Positions 22,069-36,004 of a stretch of DNA of 64,000 bases are shown here, one piece after another. This stretch comes from Dimorphilus gyrociliatus (taxonomy: Eukaryota > Annelida > Polychaeta > Dinophilidae). The stretch is taken from NCBI GenBank assembly GCA_904063045.1, contig CAJFCJ010000023.1:759995-823994 (forward strand), given 5' to 3'. The notes beneath the pieces were generated by a model. It was not told where the DNA came from. It did no database searches and was given only the letters and a program-made list of their open reading frames with translations. Within the stretch, counting starts at the first letter, position 1. Each line of letters opens with the position of its first letter. The translations under genes were made by a program, and so were the position numbers.

Positions 22069-22453
22069 TATGTAACCTATCCGAAGAGAATAACTGATAC
22101 TTGAACATGTTGAAAAAAAGGTTTTCAATTATCCATTGTCCTTTTTTTAATCCTTTTCTTTTACAATCTATCCTTTAATCAAACCTTAACTTTGTGAAAG
22201 GGTAAAGGCAGGAATATCTCTTCAATATGTATACGAATAAGTATCGTTAGTTGGGCATTATGTTTTCAGAGATAATTAAAAAGAAAAGGAAAATGAAAAG
22301 ACCGGACAGACGCCTACAGTAAAAGATCTTACATCTTATCTCACCTAGTTGATGCGATTTTTAATTTAATTTTAATTTGCTATGTAAACGATGCTATTCG
22401 AATATTAAGTGAAGTATTTATTGCGCCTGATTTCTTTGCTTATTACTTAATTT

Positions 22454-22485
<32 letters not shown>

Positions 22486-25251
22486 TGAATACCTTGCTAC
22501 GACTAAGAGAGGCATCGTGATTGTTCTCATTCGATATCATAGAATATTTTAAAATAGAATAGAAAAATAAAGGAAAAAAGAAAATATAGGGGGAAGAAAG
22601 GTAGGAAACGAAAAATACTTGGGAAGAGGTAGCTATTGCTCTATTTTATAGCTAAAAGTAAAAAGTGCGAAAGCGGGAAAGCCATTTTCTTTTCAAGGTT
22701 CAAGGCGTTTTCAGTAAAGCAGAAGGTTAACGAATAAAGTTTTTATACGATAATACGCGACAGCATAAGACGCTAGCGGCAGGAGGGAGACGACGACAAA
22801 TTACGATTTAATGACTAATCAATTCAATGCAATAGAATTTCAATTTTCCCTCCTCTTTTTCTCTTCCTGTTTTCTTATTCATTAGTGTTTGTAGAAATAT
22901 ATGTATTTCTTTCTCTAATAAACCTTTTCTTTCCTCTCCTCATTCAGCTGAACGAGGTGTGCTTTTTAAGTTTTGCTGATTCCCTCTGCAAAACGAAGAG
23001 GAACTATTCGTTTCTATAATTTCTTGTACGCCCTTTGAATGTAATCTCTGCTGGCAAAGGAAAATCAGAGACAAACTTTCTCGGTATGCATTTTAAATAC
23101 GGTTACATTTTACTTTTCGCTAGTTGATCAACGCCACCTGTTAGCGAGGAGAAAAAGTGGAAAAATAATTGAATGATAGGGAAAGTAATCAATTGATTTG
23201 CAGACAACAAAAAAAGCCCTATGGCGCGAATAAAACGCTAAGAAATGATATTAGCATATATTAATGAGTAATTGATCTTTCTATCAACTTTTCTAGGAAA
23301 TGAAAGGTTAAAATCGAGGAAGACAACTGAGGACGAAAAAATGACGGACGAATGAAGAAAAAACGTCAAATATTTCATATTTTTGCAAGTAGAAATTATA
23401 TGAGATATATTATTAAAGAGCTGGGAGAGAAATAATTATAGACCTAAGAACGAATGAAGGACTAACATAACGAATGGAAATTGTTTATTACAAAGATGAG
23501 TTGGTTGGCTCATAGAAAAAAAACATGTTGTATAGTTTAAGATGACGTTTATCTATCTCCTTAATTTATTTATTAGCATAACGTAGTTGTATGTAGTTGT
23601 TATTTCCGTTCATCTATCAACTCGTCCACTTTGCTACCCATCCAACTAAATAATCAACTAACTAGCTAGCACCTGGCTTACACCTTCTCTTATGATTTTT
23701 CCCAATTCTTCCAAATAGAATCACAAATCCAAAAGATTTTTTTCCCTTCAGATTCGCTCCGGCCAAGTTAATGGGAAAAAGTTAAAGAAATCGATACAGG
23801 TTACTGTATCGTTGACAGAAAGGGAGAGAAAGTTGAAAGGAAACAAGTGAACAAGTAAGCGAGCAAGGAAGGAAGGACGGATAAAAGAGAGAAAGGAGCA
23901 AAGGGAGAAGGAGGAAGATAAAGGACGGAAATAGGGTAAAGGATATCAGAGCGAGTGTCAACCATTCTAGAGGATAATTAATTAAATATTTAAAAAGAAA
24001 CGATAAAAGTCGAGTAAAAGTTAAGAGAAAAAGGGAAAATTACAGCCAAGTCCGCAATCATCGATAATTTCCCTAACAAGTTTCCGCCTTTCGTCCAATT
24101 TCAAACAAAAAGCTAAATTTAAGGAAATTCTGGGAAAATATCTTTTAGCAACCTTTGAGAAGTGAATTTACGTAAATGTCAATGATATTTAGTTAATATA
24201 AAAAGAAAAAACAACCCTATACTATACACTCTACTAACGTCTAATATCTAATCTTCTCTATATCATTTATGAAGAAGGCTACTCTCTCTGCCCCTCCCTC
24301 TCTTCCTCGTCCTTTCTTTATAGTAGTTTATATGTCTAATAATAAATGTCGGTCACTTCAGATTACCTTCCCTTCTTCCTAACCCTGTTTCTTCAGTGCA
24401 GCAGTATCGAATAAACAACAATTTGTTGCCTCGACAGCCAACCTATTGCCAATTTTAATTATACGACTAAAATCCGATCGACGTAGAAAGATTGCGACTT
24501 TTCCCTCCTTTCACCACTGATCGTTTGCTGAAAAACTAAAAATCCGCTTTCTTCATCTCTCTCTCCTTCACTTTCTCAATCAGTCTGGGTGTCTAACCCT
24601 AAGTATCTCTCTTAAATAACGTCCCACTGGAAATTTCTTGTAAATACAACTCAAGCGTTGCCTTTATCAAATTATATTAACAAAAAGGCTATGAATGATT
24701 TACATTCGCATTGAGACCAATTTTGTTGGTGAAAGAGAAAGAAAAGAATTAATTTCACTTAAAAACCTAACCAATTAGAAGAATTATTGTCAAAGACTTT
24801 TAAAGATATTTTTGCAATTTTTTCCTTTGCGACAGACGCGAAAATATTGTCCGTAAATTAGTTCACGGAAGACAGCAAAAAAATATAAAAAGTTCCCGAC
24901 GAAGCTTTGAAGCTACAAGGATGAACGTGTAACACTAAACAAAATCCTTTCCTATTACATTATTACACAGTTTATTCACAAGTTTTAGATCAGTCAATGC
25001 TTGCGTTGTGGCATTGAAATCCTTATCAAATGACCCTGAATAGAGGGTTAACCAGCAAAATCTGGTAATGACGTTGTATAAACACTTTCTTTCTTCATTT
25101 ATTTTGCTTTTGCACACTTTCCTCTTTCTGTCTGACTTATTCTGGTAACAAGATAGGATGATCGAGTTTTTCAATAAATCCTACAACTTCTCGCTGCTAT
25201 AACCGTATAATTATCATTCAACAGTAGTGGAAATTATTGCAATTATGGCAG

Positions 25252-25252
<1 letters not shown>

Positions 25253-25331
<79 letters not shown>
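25253..25331. repeat. CAAT tetranucleotide microsatellite
   Basis: About 79 bases of uninterrupted CAAT units, the longest perfect tetranucleotide array in the window. Confidence 0.97.
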
Positions 25332-26186
25332 GCAGTGCGTTGAAAAATCAATTGAAGGGAAGACAGACTTGTAGTATAAAAAGATGTTTATTAGTAGATT
25401 CACCAAAGTCACTTGTGTGAATGTCGAAGAGAGAAGACAGAGAGAGAGAGAGAGAGAGAGAAAGAGAGTAGATTTGTTAACAAGAAAAGACTCTCAAATT
25501 GCTATATGCAAAAGAGGAAGGAGACTATGAAACTAAAGAGAAAAAGGAGAAAAGGAAATGATCGACATATATCCATAAGAGTTTCTAAACTAGCGCGCAG
25601 TTAATAATGATGTAAACGAGAGAAGGAAAAAGTAGAGAAAGAACACGATCAGGGTTGAGAGAATAGGTTGTATGACAAATCTTTTTGGAGCTACTCTAAA
25701 AAGATACATTTTTGGATTAAAAAAAAGCACGATTTTTGAGTATATTGAATATAGATAATAGGATAATCTACTAATAAATCCCAAACTTTACAGTCTTATT
25801 TTCCATTTCTAATGCAATTATTTACTCTTTAGCGCTTTATTTCTTGGTTAATATATGCTTGTGCCATGTTGCAACTGTTTACTTTGCGACAATTTCACTT
25901 TAACGATTGTCTCACCCATTTTATTATGCTAATATGGTAAAGTCTGCCTTACCGTCTTTGCTCCCTTTTTTATTCTCATCTCATTCAGAAAAAGAACGAT
26001 TTCAAATTTTTAGACTAGAGGAAGAGCGAGCGAACGACTGAACGAATGAACGGACGAGCGAATAAATGAAACAGTAAACTACGAAAGACGATAAACGATA
26101 ACCAAATCAAGATTATAAATATTTCAACATTTGCATTTGACTTATGCTAAGTCAGTAATCATCTGTGAGGAAAATATAAGTTTCCC

Positions 26187-26200
26187 GTGTTGCGCCATCT
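26187..26200 (-). promoter_or_regulatory. CTCF-like motif (best match)
   Basis: Read on the minus strand, ACACCAGATGGCGC agrees with 13 of 14 positions of the consensus CCASYAGRKGGCGC. It lies in the gene-poor region with no gene within 6 kb. Confidence 0.45.
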
Positions 26201-29200
26201 GGTGTTGAAGAAAGCTTCTCAATGTTCTTCTTTTGATTGAGGTTTTACCGATAAAACAGATAAATGACAGTTGGATCAAGTATGAACAGAGAGTTCAAGT
26301 TATCGCGCAATTACAATTACCCACGAAATATTCGGTTTTCCAGCACTTAGCCTCACAGCAACTAGAGCCAATTTCTAGCTAGTGGATCGGTTAATGAAAA
26401 CGCAATGATCGCAGCGTGATTTTGAGGCGATCGTTTCAAGTGTCGCAGCGAGAAGGGTTAAGTTTAAAAGAGTAATAGATAACTGAAGAGAAATTTTGTA
26501 AATAGACCATTGAAAAAAGAAATTGTTAGCCAATATTATTGATGGTTAGGTTTAAGAGGAGATATAAATGTCACATGTACGTATATTATATATTAAAATA
26601 GACTTTGGAGAGATAGGATATCGGGTTAAAGTCAGGGTTAGGAGAAAAATCGAATGATCATAATAGAAAATTAATAGTAAATACTACGCCTAATCCATAG
26701 TTTTAAGCCTGTACTTGTTTTGTATTTTAAGATAGCTTTTCCCTATAGTTATGCTCAAAGGCAATAATGGTATGACTTGTAAACTATCTTCTACAGCTCT
26801 TGCTGACCACCCTACTAATTGCACAGTTTTCTATAAGGTCAGTGTGCTTCTTCCGTCAAAAATTAGTGGCGTGTTTCTTTAATTTATTAAACTCTTTCAA
26901 GTGAATTTCCCTTCCAATGGTCGTCTATATGGATAAAAGTCAAAAACTATCAAAATCTGGTTACAACGAACGCGAACCAATGGTGCTTTAATACAAAAAA
27001 CAGTTGTTAGTATTATAATAGATTATTATTAGTCGTACGAAGAAAATAAACCTCTTATATTCTGGCATCGTTGAATGTCGAACGACTAAAATGTCAACAA
27101 GTTTAATAAAAAGTTTCCTTTCTTTGTCCAATCCATGATTTGTCCAAAAATGATTTGGTCTGCTGATTAGAATAATAGTTTTAACATTTGCAAAGTAATA
27201 CTAGTAATAATTGTCATGACACAGCGATGAGTGGAAATAGAGACTAAAATTAAACGTCGAAAGCATGAATCGGTTCGTTTTAGTTTTCGAAGATCGAGCG
27301 AGCGAAAGAGAGAGAGAGAGAGAAAAGACAAAGAAGACAAAGAGGAGAAGGAGAGGGAAGCTAATCATGACGAAGAAGAAGAAGAAGAAGAATGTCAATT
27401 GTCGCTGATATTGACCTTTGAAGAAATGGTAACAGTCTCTAAACTACACATCCTTTATATTTGACCGTCTTCTCGAACAAGGAAGATTAAAGTTTAGCAT
27501 TGTAACGTCCGATTCGCTGCTCTACAACTCGCTTAGCCTTCGTGTCTTAACCTTAATTAATTGGGGGGAAATGATTTTCCGCCGCAAGAGTTGCGTCGTG
27601 CAGAAGAAACAACGTTACACGTCAATTGTTCCAAATATTTCAACTCGACCGAAAGATAATAAGTAACATGTACTGTATGTATTTGTATTGGATGTTCCAG
27701 TAGGGCAAGAGCTATTAATGTCTCGTAAGCTGTTCAGCTGACTCACTTGAAAGGACTACGATTATGAAGCACAACCTTCCGGAGAGGAAATAGAAATATC
27801 ATGTGACATGGATTTTGATCTGAACCGAATGCAGCTCATCAACAAGACATTTCTAATGGAGTTTTAATATCTTCGAATACGAACGGGTTGATTAGAGAGA
27901 AGTGATCAGTCTCTCTGATTCTAAGGGGGCGTATAGACAGATTGTTTGAGAGTGGAGAGCCTTTTTTTAAAAGTTGAAAATTGAAAAATTAACCGTACTA
28001 GTTTAATTAATTGGTCATCTTTGAAAGGTTAGCGACAGTTTACGGTAGCTCTTCTACTCGATACAACTAGCTGCCGTGGTGTTAATTTTGAATATAATTT
28101 GTTTTTAAACAAAAGAAATATTAGATATTAAATTCAAATGTTGAATTGATAGAATATTGTTTTTTTTACATGAAAGCGGACTGCATTTCTGATCTGTTCA
28201 TATAAATTATATAGGCAATTTCTCCCAACCTTTCAGTCACGGTGAAATTCATAAAAAAGGCATATTACAAAATAAGCCTTGCACGAAAATCGTTGTTGAC
28301 CGCTCTACTCTTTTCCTTTAGATGAAGGAGGAACGTGCTTTTTTCACTTTTCACGGATATCAGTCGAATGTACCCACGTTCACTCGATTCTCTCCCCAAT
28401 TATTTTGCTTTCTTCATGGTTCTTGTCAATAGGCAGCTCCATCTGTTGATAGAAATAATCATCGGTTTAGGGCGTTATGGAGAAAAATGTTGAAAGGAAC
28501 AAGTATACGTAGTTAGGATAGGCAGAAAGGAGAAAGATGAGAGAATTAATCAGGAGGGAAAGGCTTATTAGAAAGAGGAAATGATCCAAATGGACAAAAA
28601 AGTAAAAGAAGAAGAGGAGTAGAGAGACATTATCTTCCAAGCAAAACGAAGAAAATACTATATGAAAAAGAGGATTATAAGAAAGTTTTCTTCTCTTAAT
28701 TCATTCATAGAAGGCTTCACCAACTCTTTTTTTGGTTTCGAAATTGTTGGCTTTGATGGAATGGTTCGAAGGTAAAAAACAAAAGGAGAGCCAATCTAAA
28801 AACGCATCTTTGTGGGGAAAAAGTCAAAACAAAGCGAATAGAAATTTAATTAAACGGAAGAGCGTTAATATTTTAATACGTTTACTCGGCTACTACGAAA
28901 GGATAATCTTTTAATTTCGAAATGCTGCAGAATTTGAGGTGAAAAGGTAGGAAAGTAGAGCGGGAAGAGATTTATCAGGCAGCGAGTGATAATACATGTG
29001 TCCTATACATAGCTATTAATATTGAAACATTTATTTGTTTGGTTGTTTATTTATTAGTTGATGTAAATGTTGAATGAGGAAAGGAAGAGCAAAGAATGCA
29101 AGTCCCCAGTGCAGATTTCGACGCCGTGAATCTGGAAAATTTTTCCAGTTTGTTTGTGACAATTAAGGAAGGAAATTTGATTCTTTCGAAGAAATGAGTA

Positions 29201-29742
29201 AAAGTCAAAGAGAGGATGTAATTAATTTCACGATAGAAACGCCCTTTTTTTATAAATATTAAGCGCATCGAGCGTCTAATATATGTTTGTTTAAGGTAAA
29301 CAGACAAGATAGACCGCTCTGAGAGGAAAATGGAATATAGAATAAAATAATGGGTTATACACGGTGAAAATGTGACAATTCACAAATCGATTTATTCACT
29401 TGTTTCGATCAAAGAGATCAAATGTCAATTTATTATTTTTTGTTATATCGAAACGAATAAGCCTATACAGTTTTTTTAAATGCTATTCTAACTGGAGAAT
29501 AAATTTTAATCTTTTTGCAAATGAGGCATTTCTCGGTAAGTCAAAGACAAAAATAACTTAAGGGCTCAAAGTGTCGTCTATATGTAAAGGGGGAAGGGAA
29601 CTGAAGGAGAGTAAGTTAGTGTACATTACTTTGTTGAAGAGTAATCTACTGTGAATATATATATTATATATATATGTATATAAATAATCTTGAATAATTC
29701 TTTCATTGTCTATACCAATGCTGGGTAAACAGAGGGTGTGAC

Positions 29743-29745
29743 AGA

Positions 29746-29780
<35 letters not shown>
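29743..29780. repeat. GA microsatellite
   Basis: About 38 bases of GA, followed at 29846-29965 by AC and AT tracts. Confidence 0.95.
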
Positions 29781-29784
<4 letters not shown>

Positions 29785-29856
29785 CAAAAGAGAGGTGACA
29801 GACACATGAAAAAAGAAACATACATGCGTAGAAGTATACATATTGTACACACACAG

Positions 29857-29888
<32 letters not shown>

Positions 29889-29934
29889 CAGTATATCAGT
29901 ATAAATATACAGTAGATAATTTACATATAATATA

Positions 29935-29970
<36 letters not shown>

Positions 29971-31990
29971 TTTAGTATCTACGTGTGTGTAGACAGCATA
30001 TGCAAAGTGAAATGGTGCACGCAAAATGAAGATTTTTCGGTGCATATAAAAGTTGTACTTTAACAAAAAAAACCATCATATAATTTGAAACAACTACGTG
30101 TATAATGAAAAAATGTAACAATTACTTTCTGGCAGAATGAATGCGTAGGTAAATGGTCGGCGTTTAGATTTATGGCTCAGCTCAACTATGTTTAATCTAT
30201 ACTTGAAAATGTTCAACGATTGATAGATGACAAAGAACAAGATAAAATAAATATATAAATAAAAGACTATTTCCCAATACACAGTACAAGAGAATAGACT
30301 CTACGTTTAACTTTCAACAATAACGTTTATCCAGTGAACAGACGTTAACAACGCAACACTTATATTCAAACTCTGTACAATATACTTGGCCCTCTTCTAC
30401 TGTTTTAGCTACTGCTGATGCTGGTGCTGTTGTTATTTTTTCCATTGTTCATATTATCATATTTTCCTGGCCAAGGATATAAAGACGGACAAGTGAAATA
30501 GAGAGGGGAGGAGAAAGGGGAAAGGAAAGGGGATATGAGTATTAAGGCCAAGACGATGGTTTACTGATAGCGGATAGAGCGGATCCGTTCAATTTATGTT
30601 TGTTGTTGGTAAACAAAATATCGCTCTCCTAAGATTGGATTAGAAGTTGGAATGAGGAAAACAAGAAATGGGTATTGGCGTGCAAAATGGACTTGTCTTA
30701 AGAACAAATGGAAAAGGGTCATAGTCCATTCCCCGAAGAGTTAAGAGAATTCTTTTAGTAGGTTAATGTACCAGTTTCGCGTTTATTATTTTCTCATTAA
30801 CAGAATCATATAAAAATACTCGACTTTGAGTACGACGTCATCGATTTTTTTTGCACATATAATCAATTATTTTCGCTCTTTTTTGTCAATTTCTCTTTTT
30901 CTTATGCTACTCTATCTGTCTGTCTGTCTCTTTCTTTCTTTCTTTCTTTCTTTCTCTCTCTCTGTCTCTCTATCTCTCTCTTCTTCTCGTCCTCAGAGAA
31001 GGCATAACGAAACTTTTACAGCTCTTTATTTCCATTCAACAATCTAATAAAGATGACTGGCTTGCTTCGATTCGCCTACTTCTGATTTCAGCTGGTGGCG
31101 AATAGCATCCAGCACCTCTTATAGATCGCTTATGACAAGCGACTCTGGGGAAATTTATCAATAGATGACTATACGCAACCTGACGCATAATACAAGTGGA
31201 ACAGGTCGCTCAAATGAAGATTATCTAATCCGCCTATTCTAGACTAAAAATTTTCTACTAGGCAGTGCTTGAAGGGATATTAATCTGCTCTGGACTAAGA
31301 TGGATTAAGGGAATTTTTTCTTATGACTTTCCCTTTTCTTTTCCTATTCATGCATCTTCATAGATCAGAAATGCATGGAAACAGACATAGGTGCGCTCAC
31401 ACACTTACCAATACAGGTACAATTCGCCAACAGACTTAATAGTCACTAATTGCGGATAATCGATAAGAGAGTTTTAAACTTATTATAACCAATTTTTTAT
31501 TGCCATTCATATTGAAATGTTTAGAAGCTGGAAGTCAAACATTTTTCCGTTAAATTGAAACAAGTGAATGGGAGCATGAGAGTATGTCTAAAAGGTAAAG
31601 GTAACGCTTACTTTTTATGTTAAAGGTAGCTCAAACAACTTCAATAATGTTTATGAATGACAACAGTGGGGCAAAAAAAAGCACCATAGAAAAAACAAAC
31701 ACGCAACCAGATTGCGCAATTACATAAAAAGTCGCTCAACAAATAATTCGGTAAACGCTCTCGAACAAAAACTAAAATCAAAATTAATAGCGAAACAAAC
31801 CAAACAAACAAACAAATAATTTAATAAATAAACAAAACAGTATTTCTTTTATTACATTTACAAAACAGAAATGTAGCTTGGTCTTTGTTTTTTACTTTTC
31901 TTTTCAGATTAATGTCAATTGGCATTGTTGACTTGAAAATAGCGTGTAAATATTAATACAGTATGTATACTTACAGTAAATGTAGGTAGT

Positions 31991-32012
31991 TAGATAGATA
32001 GATAGATAGATA
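31991..32012. repeat. GATA tetranucleotide microsatellite
   Basis: About five GATA units. Similar arrays lie near 37025-37046 and at 63021-63045. Confidence 0.95.
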
Positions 32013-32274
32013 TTAGTATAAAGAGACTAAAAGAATATATTGCACGCAGTTTACATTCAGATACGAGCAATGCCTAATACACAAACACACACATATACAT
32101 TCAAAGGCCCATTTATTCACTTACCTAAATATACCTACACATATACACACATACATACGCAGATACATTCACACATGTATATGTTTATATGTACATGAAT
32201 ATATATTAAAAGGCAATAGCAAATAGCTAATTTTCTAAAAATTGAATGCATGTGTACGTGTACGTATGTGCTTG

Positions 32275-32279
<5 letters not shown>

Positions 32280-32314
<35 letters not shown>

Positions 32315-32316
32315 AA

Positions 32317-32348
<32 letters not shown>
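32280..32348. repeat. GA and ACAG-type purine microsatellite
   Basis: GA units with short interruptions, ending in GACA units. Confidence 0.9.
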
Positions 32349-33016
32349 CCAAAAAGAGAGAGTAAGAAACAGGGAAAATGAAAGAGGTGAGAATTCTCTA
32401 GTCAATATATTTTAATCATAACTGTTACGCATAAAAGCAGTACAGATAAGAAGCTTTACTGAGTGAAAAGTAACATTTATCTTCATTCATTTACTGTCCT
32501 TTCTTTTTAATTGCTTAAAAAACGTCGGCAACAATGCAAAATCTTTTGTGTTTGACTATTTTTAAGCAATTATACTAAAAGAGAAATAAAAGAATAGAAA
32601 AATGACAAGGTTTACGTTTCTAACTAGTTCTTCCGGTTCCCTTTTCAATTGGTTACAATAAAAAAGAGGTAAGACAATTGTAGATGAAAAATGTAGATGG
32701 AGTGGGGTGAAAAGGATTGACTGTAAAATGATTTGCGGCACGAAAGGAATGAAATTGAATTTTTATAAAAACAAATTTCAACAAACGCCACACCGCAAAG
32801 GAAAAGAAAAGAAACGAAGAAGAAAGAAAGAGAAAGAGAAAAATAGTTGCAAACCTATTAGTTTGCAAGTTGGAGAAAAGATGTAAAAGAAAGGAGGGAA
32901 AGAGGGAGGAAAGGAGAATGGGAATGAGGAGAAAAAATGTATCTATAACTGCAGTTTATGCAAAAAAGAAAACAAAAAAGGAAAGACAGAATGCAGAAAT
33001 GTTAATTATCCTCTAG

Positions 33017-33580
33017 TTACAAGTTTTCGGCCACTCTTAATGGCATAAACTCATTTCCATTCAAAACAACTTTCTGATAAGAATTCGATGCTTCGGTTGT
33101 GTTTAGAACAAGAGGAGCGTATGTGACGCCCTCTTCTTCTGAAGTTCGTTCACCCTGAACCATTAGTGGATGGTAGACAACATGATCTCCCTCCGAAGAC
33201 TTCATGAGAACTGGGCTATATAACTGAATACTTTCATTCTCGGATGATGTACTAACAGGCACAACGCAGAAACTTGCTCTAGGCGTCGACTCGTTTCTGG
33301 TAATCTCATTGATTTCAGAGGCGTCCTCCACGACCACCGTTGGAACCTCCCTTTTTGGAGTAGATGGCTTCGTTTCTTCTCCGTTCTTGCGAGCCATTGC
33401 CGCCATTTTTCGTTTAGCGTAGCAGTGTATATAGATACAGTTGGCGATTATGTAAAAGACTATAAGTAAAGACGCCCCTATTAGAAAGGCTGGTACAAGA
33501 GCCAATTTTCCCTTTTCGGAATAAGGATGCTCTTCGTCCAATAGGCTTTTGGTCGTATTCCAATAGGACGGAGTCGACAT
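33017..33580 (-). CDS. Small single-pass membrane protein with repeated Y-x-P-L motifs
   Basis: This intronless ORF encodes 187 residues, and I do not recognise the family. The start is the only ATG before an upstream in-frame stop. Residues 1-25 are a short, probably extracellular segment without a signal peptide (one sequon, N8TT). Residues 26-53 form one hydrophobic span, followed by a KRK stop-transfer cluster, which suggests N-out/C-in topology. The roughly 130-residue tail is Ser/Glu-rich and repeats an aromatic-x-P-hydrophobic motif: YSPVL (121), YHPLM (136), YAPLV (154) and FMPLR (178). The three tyrosine versions fit Y-x-x-hydrophobic sorting signals and could also be phosphorylated. 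Coding is supported by the coherent topology and the repeated motif; nearby spurious ORFs show neither. An AGGTGGCGT motif lies about 180 bases upstream. Confidence 0.75.
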   Translation of the reverse strand: MSTPSYWNTTKSLLDEEHPYSEKGKLALVPAFLIGASLLIVFYIIANCIYIHCYAKRKMAAMARKNGEETKPSTPKREVPTVVVEDASEINEITRNESTPRASFCVVPVSTSSENESIQLYSPVLMKSSEGDHVVYHPLMVQGERTSEEEGVTYAPLVLNTTEASNSYQKVVLNGNEFMPLRVAENL

Positions 33581-33759
33581 TATTCGAAATTAACAACTCA
33601 TAAAGATACGTCGATAGAAGTGACGTAATGAAGCGTCTAGTACAGGTGCCAGAGGCGTTACTCCTGTCACCGATAATATCGACGTCTGTTAAGGCTCACC
33701 GATTGTTTTCACTACTGTTCGAGAGCGTAGCTGAACTGAGAATGTTGCGCCTATTAGCC

Positions 33760-33768
33760 AGGTGGCGT
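33760..33768 (+). promoter_or_regulatory. AGGTGGCGT motif upstream of the membrane-protein gene
   Basis: It lies 180 bases upstream of the ATG at 33580 (minus strand). It matches the CTCF-like core except for the last base. Confidence 0.3.
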
Positions 33769-34087
33769 TGCTGCGTGAAATGAGCATGTAACTATCATAA
33801 AGAGTAAGCATTAAAAATAGAATAAAAAACATTATATATATATTAATATATATTCTATATAAGTTTGTATATATGGGAGACATCAGTAGTGTAAGCGCCA
33901 GATCACTGTATATTTAGTAAATATGCGTAATATATGCAATACATTATACTTCTTACTTTCTCTTTCATTCATCCTCTCGCTCTCTTTCTTTGTCTTTCTT
34001 TCTCTTTTGGACTATTATGTTTACAACGCATTAAGTATACATACTAATATGCATATATACAATATATTCGTTCGTAATGAAAGATAT

Positions 34088-34130
<43 letters not shown>
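34088..34130. repeat. GA microsatellite
   Basis: About 40 bases of GA with two GATA interruptions. Confidence 0.95.
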
Positions 34131-34133
<3 letters not shown>

Positions 34134-35981
34134 GCTACATTAATGAGCCGTTTCCTAACTTAAATAAGGTGTGTGGGAAAACAGTTTGAGATTACTATAC
34201 ACGTGAATAGTGGAAATACCGTTTGGACAATAGTTTTTCTATTAAGCTTTGCTGGTTGATTCATATTGCAGAGGGAAACAGTTCATCGCTTCTTCATAAT
34301 AACGCCAATGTAATTTGTACATAGAAATATCTAATTAACTGTAAGTAAGAATTTGCTCAACGTGTCCAATAATTGATTCTCACACGACACAATTATATTT
34401 TACCTATTAGTTTTCGCCAACTTTGTGAGAGCAGCCAGAAGAACTTGACTAGGTGCTATGCCATCGATTAGTTCGATTAGCCTATTTTCATTTTTATTAT
34501 CTTGCAGGCATATCTCTCTCTCTCTCTCTGCTTCTCTTGTTCCCTTGTTCTCTTGCTTTTACTGTGGCGAAAAACGCCGAAAGATTAATTCAGAATAAAA
34601 ATTAAGGGAAATTCTACAAATGCAAATAAAGAGTGCATTTTGAGAAAAAGGTAGCAAAGAAAAGTGATATGGCTTAGGATGGCGTATTACAAAGAACTAT
34701 CAGATAGAATGCAAAAGGGTTAGAATGCAAAAACTCAAGAATGTATATTAACTTATTATAACATTAAGTCCGATGCAAAATCGTTGAGTAAATATAATCT
34801 TATTCTATGACGAGTCTTGTCGTCATGTCGACAGCAATAGAAACGTGACCGTCTAAAAACATCTTCTCTCAGCGCAGTCAATGTGCAATGGAAAATAAAG
34901 CTTTCCTTAGTCTTGTTCTTTTTCGTTACTTCGTGCTAATTCCCCCTTTTCCCTACTCCCCTACTGTCTAATCTCTCTCTCTCTCTCTCTGCGTATGTCT
35001 CTCCGTCTCTCTTCGTCACTCTCTCGAGGGAGGAGAGAAAATAGAAATGAAAATAAACTTATCTGAATGAGAGAAAAGTTTAAGTAGAGTTAAGCGAAAG
35101 GAGAAGAAAGAAAGAATTAATTGGATTGGCAAGTGTATAAACAAGTATTAGTGCACACACTTTGCATAAGTGTTAAAATTCGTAGAGCATAGTAGATGTC
35201 AGGCTGATTATATTGAGTATACTGTAAAAAAAGAGTGAAACAACAGCAACAGCACTTGTACACTATCGCCAATTGTATTCCGTTGTATAGTTGGAGTGCT
35301 GTCGTTAAGAAATGCAGTAGTGTCGCAGCTTTTACTTTTTATTATTTCGTAACGAAATAAAGAACTAACCCTGACGAATAATTAAGACTTGCGTGATTAT
35401 ATAAAATCATTTAACTGTTCCGCAGCTAGCTGCATTGAAGCCATACTCGTAGTATTTTTAGCTTTTTCTTGTAAATAAAATTTCCACGCTTATAATACGA
35501 TAATCATTGCTCAAGAAACATTCTTTCACTCTCACTCCTAACCCTCTTTCCTTCGACGGAGATGGATAGGCGTATGATAGATATACAATATATACTGTAT
35601 GCTGTATATCTATCGCTACAGGAACACTGCTGATTAAAAGATTTAAAATAGATTAAGTGAGAGCGAGTGAGTTAAGAGCGTCTGTGTGTGTACGAGTGTG
35701 CACGGATGAATGCATGGATGGATAGGAGGATGGATAATTCTCCGAGAGGAAAGAAGACTATTTGTTCACGGCAGCTATTCTCTCCTCCCACACACGTTTC
35801 CTCTAAGGGAAAGAAAAGTAAAGTATATCTTACGCGGATTGGTTAATCCGATGAAATGGATGTAATAGAGTGGTGATTTGTCGTAATATTTAAGAAGGAG
35901 AAGACAAGAAAAGATACAAAGCAGAAAAAGATATAATTCTGGAATATGTAATGCTTGTTTACTAGATGATAAAGTCGTATG

Positions 35982-36004
35982 AGTGTGTGTGTGTGTGTGT
36001 GTGT
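35982..36004. repeat. GT microsatellite
   Basis: About 23 bases of GT. Confidence 0.95.

Larger units (their letters stand above)
18551..25250. other. Gene-poor noncoding region, middle part
   Basis: No gene was supported. It contains a 26-base palindrome at 19190-19215, a CCT tract at 19851-19875, GA-rich purine stretches at about 21115-21300, GA tracts at 22031-22063 and 22453-22485, and an AGGTGGCGT-type motif at 23131-23139 (minus). Confidence 0.6.
25332..33016. other. Gene-poor noncoding region, distal part
   Basis: No gene was supported. It contains GA tracts (25440-25461, 27308-27323, 29743-29780, 32280-32348), AC and AT tracts (29846-29888, 29935-29965), a pyrimidine tract of CTGT/CTTT/CT units (30911-30990), a GATA array (31991-32012), and the best CTCF-like site at 26187-26200. 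Confidence 0.6.

Noticed and set aside
24935-25174. Minus-strand 79-codon ORF without low complexity
   Set aside because: It looks less repetitive than others, but I found no domain or convincing splice partner and cannot support it as a gene.
25253-25331. Regular repeat considered as a CRISPR-like array
   Set aside because: It is a plain CAAT microsatellite with no spacers, in an animal genome.
27231-27464. ORF rich in Arg, Glu and Lys
   Set aside because: It results from GA and GAA microsatellites.
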